Positions 58,452 to 64,000 of a stretch of 64,000 bases of DNA are shown here, in pieces (position 1 is the first letter of the stretch; each line of letters opens with the position of its first letter). The DNA lies in contig NC_058520.1 in assembly GCF_904849725.1 (NCBI RefSeq), positions 533,872,083 through 533,936,082 of the forward strand, given 5' to 3'. The stretch comes from Hordeum vulgare subsp. vulgare. Its lineage: Eukaryota; Streptophyta; Magnoliopsida; Poales; Poaceae. The notes below the pieces were generated by a model that did not search any database, was not told where the DNA came from, and saw only the letters and a program-made list of their open reading frames with translations. A program made the translations under genes and the position numbers.

Positions 58452-59943
58452 AGTTAGGGCATATTTATGCCTAAGTAATTTTGGTGATTGATGACATTAC
58501 TGCAAAGGACTAATCGTGTGTGTTAAGATTTCAGATAACACATGTCAACGGCACAAGATGACTCGCCCCCCTCCATGGAACAGAAGCACGGTGTACTCTA
58601 TGATTCTCTTTCTTTGAGTCATAGGATCGCCGTACTATTAAGAGGGGACCAGGTTTGGTTGGAATCAATCTTGCATGCACACACTTTATATCCTTTCCCT
58701 TTCCCTGCAACTTTGGAGTAGTTCCCGCCTCTGATTTATCACCTCTAAGCAAAAAGGTCTCTCAGCGGTAGTACTGCTAGAGCTGGCGGTAGTACCGCTA
58801 GTGCTGGCGGTAGTACCGCCCCTGGTGAGCGGTAGTACTGCTCCAGGAACTTAGTACCGCCCCTGGTGAGCGGTAGTACCGCTCCAGGAACTTAGTACCG
58901 CCCCTGGTCAGCGGTAGTACCGCTCCAGGAACTTAGTACCGCCCCTGGTCAGCGGTAGTACCGCTCCAGGAACTTAGTACCGCCTTCTTAGCGGTTGTAC
59001 TTCGTCGGACTTTTTGCGAAGACTTTCTTGGCGGTGGTTGGCCCGGTAGTGCATCTCCACTACCATGGGCCCAGCGGAAGTACCGCTGCTGCGAGCGGTA
59101 GTACCGCTGCAGCCACCGGTAGTACCGCTGGAGTGCCAGCGGTAGTACCGCTAGGCTCGGGCTGTGAGTGGGAAAACGGTTGGATTCCTCCCCCCCACTA
59201 TATAAGGGGTTCTTCTTGCTCTAGAACCCTACCTTTGACCCTCCCAAGCTCCATTGTTGCTCCCTAAGCTCAAAAGTGCCCGATCTCTCTCCCTAGCCAA
59301 TCAAACTTGTTGATTCTCTAGGGATTCGTTGAGAAGGCCTAGATCCACACTTCCACCAAGATAAAAATTGATTCCCCCACCAATCCCTTGCGGATCTTGT
59401 TACTCTTGGGTGTTTGAGCACCCTAGACGGTTGAGGTCACCTCGGAGCCACATTCCATTGTGGTGAAGCTTCGTGGTCTTGTTGGGAGCCTCCAAGCTTT
59501 GTGTGGAGTTTGCCCCAACCTTGTTTGTAAAGGTTCGATCGCCGCCTTCAAGGGCACCTATAGTGGAATCACGGTACCTCGCATCGTGTGAGGGCGTGAG
59601 GAGAATACGGTGGCCCTAGTGGCTTATTGGGGAGCATTCTGCCTCCACACCGCTCCAACGGAGACGTACTTCCTGTCAAAGGGAAGGAACTTCGGTAACA
59701 CATCCGCGTCTTCATTGGTTCCACTTGTGGTTATCTCTAACCTTTACATTGTGTATGCTTATGTTGTTGTGTATCTCTTACTTGTCTTAGTTATCTTTGT
59801 TGTTAGCATCATATAGGTTCACCTCTTTGTTGTCATTTTAGTGAACCCTTATGTTGCTTACCCTAACTTGCTAAGATTAATTAAAAAGTGGTCGTTGCCT
59901 ATTCACCCCCCCCCCCCTCTAGTCAACCATATCGATCCTTTCA
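58452..59943 (+). repeat. Maximus-like 3' LTR
   Basis: It starts AGTTAGGGC (the expected TG changed to AG) and ends ATCCTTTCA before CATGG. Its motif array includes four tandem copies of a 41-base unit at 58820-58983 (CCCTGGT(G/C)AGCGGTAGTAC and on, to TTAGTACCGC), of which the 5' LTR has one (about 39552-39592). Confidence 0.92.
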
Positions 59944-59948
59944 CATGG
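59944..59948. repeat. Maximus-like element target duplication, right
   Basis: CATGG, matching 39144-39148. Confidence 0.93.
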
Positions 59949-59954
59949 TCATAC

Positions 59955-61954
59955 CTCCAACGTGGTCCTAAGAATTCTCTCAGATAATGCACCTCCAGAG
60001 GGATGACTTAGTGCTACATTGGCATCGTTCACGCACATAAGAAACTCTCTGCCCTTCAATTCATTAACACAACAAACATTCAGAATTGAAAAAGACAATG
60101 TAATGTTGGTTGGTTCTGATTCATTCACTTACGAGTTCGTCATGCATGGGTGCATAGTCAACTTGACTCCCTCCGGTCTCTCGCACAACCATGTTAAAGG
60201 CATGATACCCTTCTGTAGCCGATGGATCTTCTGACACCAACTCGGACCACTCTTACCTAGTCCAAGTGGGCTTAAGCTTCAACAGGTAACACTGCCCATA
60301 CCACACAAGATAGTTCTCGTAGGCTGAATCATTGTGGGTTCTATTCTCTGACTCAACTAACATCTCTCTCTGATTCCAGAATGCTATCCAGTGATGGTGT
60401 TTGTTCGCCCAATCCGATATATCCTGATTGTTCCTTCGACTGAACCTACAAACGATGCACGATTTAAACCATTAGCAAACATAGATTTTCATAGTGCTAT
60501 AGTACAAATCTTGTAGACATTTTGGCTCACCCATGCAGACTTGTGATTACACTCCTGGTCTCCTCGGTTGGAATACCTTTTCGTTTCCCAAATTGCCCGG
60601 CAACACGGTCTACAAAGTGATACTCGACAACGTAAAAGCGTATCATTAGAAACCTAGACCTCCAAATATTATTATCACGCGTGCACATATGGTTGAGGTC
60701 ATACTCACGATCTTCCTCATAAGGCCGCCAGAAAACCTACAACCATAGGACGAGCTGAGATGTTAGGTACACCTTCTCATATGACCGTCAGAAAATCTAC
60801 AATACAAGGAACTGAAATGTTGGTACCTTCTCAGCAGTTAAGGTGTCCAACTCGTTCAGATAGCACTTGTATCGCACATGAGAGCTTCATGTGTAAACAA
60901 ACACCTGATCCCAATGATAGGCAACTATGGGGCGACGACGATATGGATCTTCATCATGAAGCCCTTCATGCCGATTGGGGTTTGGCTTATTCGGGTTCTT
61001 CAACACGGGTCGTCCAACCGAAAACCGCTCCCACATCCACACAGTGAGGCTCCACATAAACCCACACAATGAAGATGTCTCTCTTCTCCTCGTTGACACC
61101 TGGTCCAACTGCAATTAAACATGAATGTTAGCAATTTGTGACGCATGAAAAATTAAAAATAAATGTCTGCAGATAGCTCTCACCTGACGATACAAGTATG
61201 CTAGTGTTGTTGAACCCCAGCTATACTGAATATCCCAGTTCCTTAGGCGCTCCAAATACATCCAGAGGGCGGAGTTACCTGTTGCGTCTGTGAAGACTAC
61301 TTTGGTTACACATACCAAAGATAGGCCCGAGCATACTGCTGCACAACAATCTCATCGGCATCCGCAGGGCACGGTGCTCCTGTGACTTGTTTTAACCAGG
61401 AATGCTTCACTTTTGAGCCATCGGGCTTGCCTGGCAGAGGGGGAGGGGATTCAACACCAATTAAGACGCCAACCCGATGTCGCCAGTTAGCGGCATTGAC
61501 ATGACCCGTAACAGCATCGCCGTTGAGAGGAAGGCCGCTTATCATGGTCATGTCCTCTAAGGTCATCTTCATCTCCCCACAGGCAAGGTGGAAAGAGTGT
61601 GTCTCGGGCCTCCAACGATCCATCAGTGCGGTGAGCGTTGCATGGTTAACCGGTGGTGGGTTTCTCTTGAATTGCAACACAAAGGGCAGCATACCCAATC
61701 TTGCAATTTAGGGCTCGTATCACACGTCGTATGGAAAGTCATTTGCACCATGACCCCTCATGCGCATAGCTACTACATGCTACAAAGAATGTGAGCTTCA
61801 TATCAGTACGACAAACACACATGAAAAACACAAATAATTGACAAGTATTCGATTAAGTCTTCTTACCTTAAGATTCTCAATTGCACGACCACGGTGCTCT
61901 CTGTCGAACTCTTCTATTAATCCATCATACGAAGGACCATTATCATCCACCATC
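59955..61954 (-). pseudogene. Plant mobile domain (PMD) gene, exons 1-6
   Basis: MAIL1/MAIN-like PMD gene carried by the MULE. Exons inferred from reading and GT-AG borders: 61954-61867 (MVDDNGPSYDGLIEEFDREH), 61779-61184 (core: WRPETHSFHLACGEMKMTLED, ISGLPLNGDAVTGH, LAYLYRQ), 61108-60827 (VWMWERFSVGRP, YHWDQVFVYT), 60736-60531 (YHFVDRVAGQFG), 60445-60133 and 60053-59955. Exon 7 is beyond the Maximus-like insertion (38589-39082). Breaks are TGA and TAA near 61720-61705, a 1-base shift near 61316, a shift near 61080, a stop after VFVYT (about 60890), and TAA near 60258. PMD proteins act in silencing and genome stability in Arabidopsis and are also common transposon cargo; the role here is unknown. 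Confidence 0.8.
60715..60833. repeat. Short tandem duplication at a PMD exon border
   Basis: Two imperfect copies of about 60 bases: TCAT.AGGCCGCCAGAAAACCTAC.A and TCATATGACCGTCAGAAAATCTAC.A, each followed by GAAATGTT or GAGATGTT, then GGTAC and CCTTCTC. Each copy contains an intron 3' border and the start of an exon (minus strand TGTAG/(G)TTTTCTG). The copy at about 60733 continues the reading frame, so that border is probably the original. Confidence 0.6.
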
Positions 61955-62680
61955 CTACGAAAAAATAACATAAATCGAATTTCATCATCTCTTTTGCAAA
62001 AAAAATAACCAAAGGCAAATACATACACCTACACATATATATCATATATATCATCCTACACAGTAAAATTTGCCTAACATATTGAACTACACCAAAAAAT
62101 TAACCAAAGACCAATACATACACCTACACATATTTATCATATACTCCCTCCGTTCCTAAATATTAGTCTTTTAAGCGATTTCACTAAGGGTCTACATACG
62201 GAGCAAAATGATTGAATCTATACTCTAAAGTATGTCTATATACATCCGTATGTAGTCCACTAGTGAAATCTCTACAAAGACTTATATTTAGGAACGGAGG
62301 GAGTATATCATCCTACACTTATATATCATCTAACATATTCAACAACACAAAAAAATACAACTACACATATACATACATCTAACAACTATACATCTAATAA
62401 AATTTGCCTACACATATACGTCTAACATCTAACATCTAACAACTACAAAAAAATAACATATAGGAACTACACATAAGAACTATATCTATCATCTAACAAC
62501 TACAAAAAAATAACATCTAACATCTAACATATAAGAACTATATCATCTAACAACTACAAAACAATCCCTAATACTAAGATAAAACCATCTAATCTAACAT
62601 AACCTAATATTCAAAAATACCATCAAAATAAGATGTTGAAACAAAAAAAATAGAGGGATTGAGGGAGATTACCTCAAGAA
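61955..62680. other. PMD gene leader region, AT-rich low complexity
   Basis: It probably includes a leader intron of the PMD gene (minus strand; donor CTTGAG/GTAATC at about 62672). It is rich in CATCTAACA, ACTACAAAAAAATAACAT and CCTACAC repeats (62330-62620). Two copies of ATACACCTACACATAT occur, at 62023 and 62118. A Stowaway element interrupts the second. Confidence 0.5.
62144..62303. mobile_element. Stowaway MITE, 160 bp
   Basis: CTCCCTCCGTTCCTAAATAT at one end and its complement at the other, with TA on both sides (62142-62143, 62304-62305). The sequence ATATTTATCATATA joined to TATCATCCTACAC matches 62037-62060, an uninterrupted paralogous site. The terminal word is that of the common Triticeae Stowaway families. 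Confidence 0.93.
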
Positions 62681-62836
62681 AGCTTTGGGGGATCCGATCT
62701 ATGAATTTTGGTGGAGAAGGAAGTAGATCAAGAGGGTGGGGTGTGAGGGGAAAGGGGGGGGCGAGAGGAGAAGAGATGTGTTATGTTAGGATGGGGTAGG
62801 AGAAAGAAGATGGTTTGGTGGGTCGGGCCCGAGCCA

Positions 62837-63115
62837 GTTAAGTCACCCGTGCCAGACGCCAGGGTGCGTGGCGTTTGGGTCTCGCGACCAGACGACGGGT
62901 CCCTGACGTCTGACCCCTTTGCCACGTCAGCAGGTCAACTACGGCGCGGATCGAGCGGGCCCCTGCCAGACGCCGCGGTCCCTGGCGTCTCACGTGCAAT
63001 CCAGACGTCAGGGACGTTGGCGTCACGTAAAAAGGTTACATTTAAAGAAAAATAAATAAACATAGGTCAAATCTGGGTTTTCTTTGTAGTTTAGGTCAAA
63101 ACACAAAATATGTCC
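62837..63115 (-). repeat. MULE terminal inverted repeat, right
   Basis: Reverse complement of the left end (23297-23575) with scattered differences. The last bases (GGTCAAAACACAAAATATGTCC) complement the first bases of the left end. It includes CCAGACGCCAGGGTGCGTGG, the segment amplified internally at 36944-37470. It probably also held the promoter of the PMD gene, which reads inward. Confidence 0.88.
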
Positions 63116-63124
63116 TAGGTGGCT
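63116..63124. repeat. MULE 9-bp target duplication, right copy
   Basis: TAGGTGGCT, against TGGGTGGCT at 23288-23296. Confidence 0.75.
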
Positions 63125-64000
63125 CTACGAGATGTGAACAGGTTTGACCCATCGCTCCAGGCTCCGGCTGGCTGGCCTATGGTGTTTGTCTGCTTCGACC
63201 GATGTCCGTCCGTCGGAGGAGCAGGGGGAGGCAGGCAGCGTCGCCATGATTAAAGCGTCTGTGGAAGGGCAGCTAGAAGCTGCACTGCTTTCTGCCGCGC
63301 ATTCAACGCGAAGCTCGCACAGGACAGGACGGGGCAGGACCCTCTGGCCTTGTTCCTTCCCGCTCCCGCTCCCGTCGCCTCGCCTAGGCCCCTAGCATCA
63401 TCTCCCCGGAGAAAAAGGGACGATCGATCGATGCGGTGTCCATGGATCGGCGACAAAACAACTGGTCGAGGCGATCGCTACCAAATCATGGCCAGAAAGG
63501 AGCGTACCATCATGGTCAAGTCTGGGGAAGCACCAGTCAAGACACGAGATGATGACGCTAAGCCTAATTACGAGACGAGGCCGCCCTCTAAGCTGCAACT
63601 GGAATTAGAGTGTTGCCTACCGTACCGTACCAACTATAGGATAGGATAGTAGGCTGCGACGACCATGTGTTTCATTATGGTTTCCCTCAGAGAGAGCGGC
63701 AAGCAAACTTGTACTCAGATTATTTTGTACGCCAACTACAATTATTCAGCTACAGGGAAGAGAAGGGAGTAGGGAGTATATTCATCCCATAGTAGGTCAA
63801 ACTTGAATTTCCTTTTTAATTCGAACTGCCACAGCAAACCATGCGCATTCAATGAAGTGCCAGTTGGATTGCTGGAACCTTAGACACGCAAATACTATGC
63901 TACCGCTAGTCTACTACACTACTGCTAGTGTCGCTGCTGTTGGTAGACAGTAAAATGTTTTGTAGCAAGGCAGGCAATGGCCCTATTTAGATCCATAGGC
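63125..64000. other. Flanking intergenic DNA, no supported gene
   Basis: Moderately GC-rich between 63140 and 63480. No frame with a recognisable domain, RNA gene or element end was found. Before the MULE inserted, this sequence was continuous with 23287. Confidence 0.4.

Larger units (their letters stand above)
39149..59943 (+). mobile_element. Maximus/SIRE-type copia retrotransposon carrying Angela-2
   Basis: LTRs at 39149-40592 and 58452-59943, CATGG duplication, initiator-tRNA primer site, purine tract, a large separate gag, pol in another frame, and an extra 3' ORF after pol. Without Angela-2 it is about 12.0 kb. SIRE-lineage copia elements are large and often carry such a third ORF, and the LTR start TGTTAGGGCATATTTATGCC fits the Triticeae Maximus group as I remember it. 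It lies in an intron of the PMD gene, opposite to that gene's direction. Confidence 0.9.
23297..63115. mobile_element. Mutator-like transposon (MULE) with four genes, expanded to 39.8 kb by nested insertions
   Basis: Long inverted ends (23297-about 23575 and about 62837-63115) with a 9-bp target duplication define the element. Its own DNA is 23297-25829, 34748-39148 and 59949-63115, about 10.1 kb. It carries a mudrA-type transposase and a GRF zinc-finger gene (+), a small coiled-coil gene (+), and a plant mobile domain gene (-). The nested elements are Angela-1, a Maximus-like element that itself holds Angela-2, and a Stowaway MITE. Transposase and PMD gene are broken, so the element is not autonomous now. 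That the whole span is one element rests on both ends matching and on the PMD and transposase genes being continuous across the insertions. Confidence 0.85.

Noticed and set aside
63130..63660. Possible gene after the MULE
   Set aside because: Moderate GC content and short frames, but no start context, splice pattern or domain that I could recognise.
1..64000. tRNA, rRNA, centromeric or telomeric repeats
   Set aside because: I looked for conserved tRNA box words, rRNA segments and the TTTAGGG telomere repeat in the parts I read closely and saw none convincing. A covariance-model scan would be the decisive test.

Overview
The window looks like intergenic DNA of a large-genome grass of the wheat/barley tribe (Triticeae). 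The evidence is two BARE1/WIS/Angela-type copia LTR retrotransposons, a Maximus/SIRE-type copia element, several LINE copies, Stowaway and other MITEs, a GC-rich grass gene, and a nested-transposon layout. Genus or species cannot be fixed from sequence alone. The only intact host gene I can support is a two-exon BYPASS1-like (BPS1/DUF793) gene at 14443-15645 on the + strand.

Layout. 1-8187 is old repetitive DNA: a non-autonomous LINE-like insertion (2375-4077), retroposon tails, and a degenerate local repeat array that also supplies sequence upstream of the BPS1-like gene. 8198-13787 is an almost full-length minus-strand LINE with a 14-bp target duplication, an open ORF1, and an ORF2 that keeps one frame but has four stops. 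14200-15700 holds the BPS1-like gene. 16246-23296 holds a PIF/Harbinger-like MITE, a decayed plus-strand LINE carrying a nested Mutator-type MITE with a 9-bp duplication, a second copy of the non-autonomous LINE-like family, and a solo-LTR-like insertion in that copy.

The main discovery is that 23297-63115 is a single Mutator-like transposon (MULE) now spread over about 39.8 kb. Its ends are long inverted repeats (about 280 bp), flanked by a 9-bp target duplication with one mismatch (TGGGTGGCT/TAGGTGGCT). Removing nested elements leaves about 10.1 kb. It carried a mudrA-type transposase (+), a GRF zinc-finger/coiled-coil gene (+), a small coiled-coil gene (+) behind a tandem array built from the element's own terminal repeat, and a multi-exon plant mobile domain (PMD, MAIL1/MAIN-like) gene (-). 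All except possibly the GRF gene are visibly broken.

Nested insertions, each with exact 5-bp duplications: Angela-1 (25830-34742, ATTTC) lies inside a transposase codon. A Maximus-like element (39149-59943, CATGG) lies in a PMD intron. Angela-2 (47492-56259, TTTAG) lies in the Maximus element, within what looks like an intron of its extra 3' ORF. A Stowaway MITE sits in the PMD leader region. Relative order: MULE, then Maximus and (separately) Angela-1, then Angela-2 after Maximus.

Most stop codons that break these elements fit C-to-T or G-to-A change (CGA, CAG, CAA, TGG to stop), the pattern expected of methylated, silenced DNA. Angela-1 keeps a 1326-codon ORF, but its first integrase catalytic Asp reads Asn, so it probably cannot integrate with its own enzyme.
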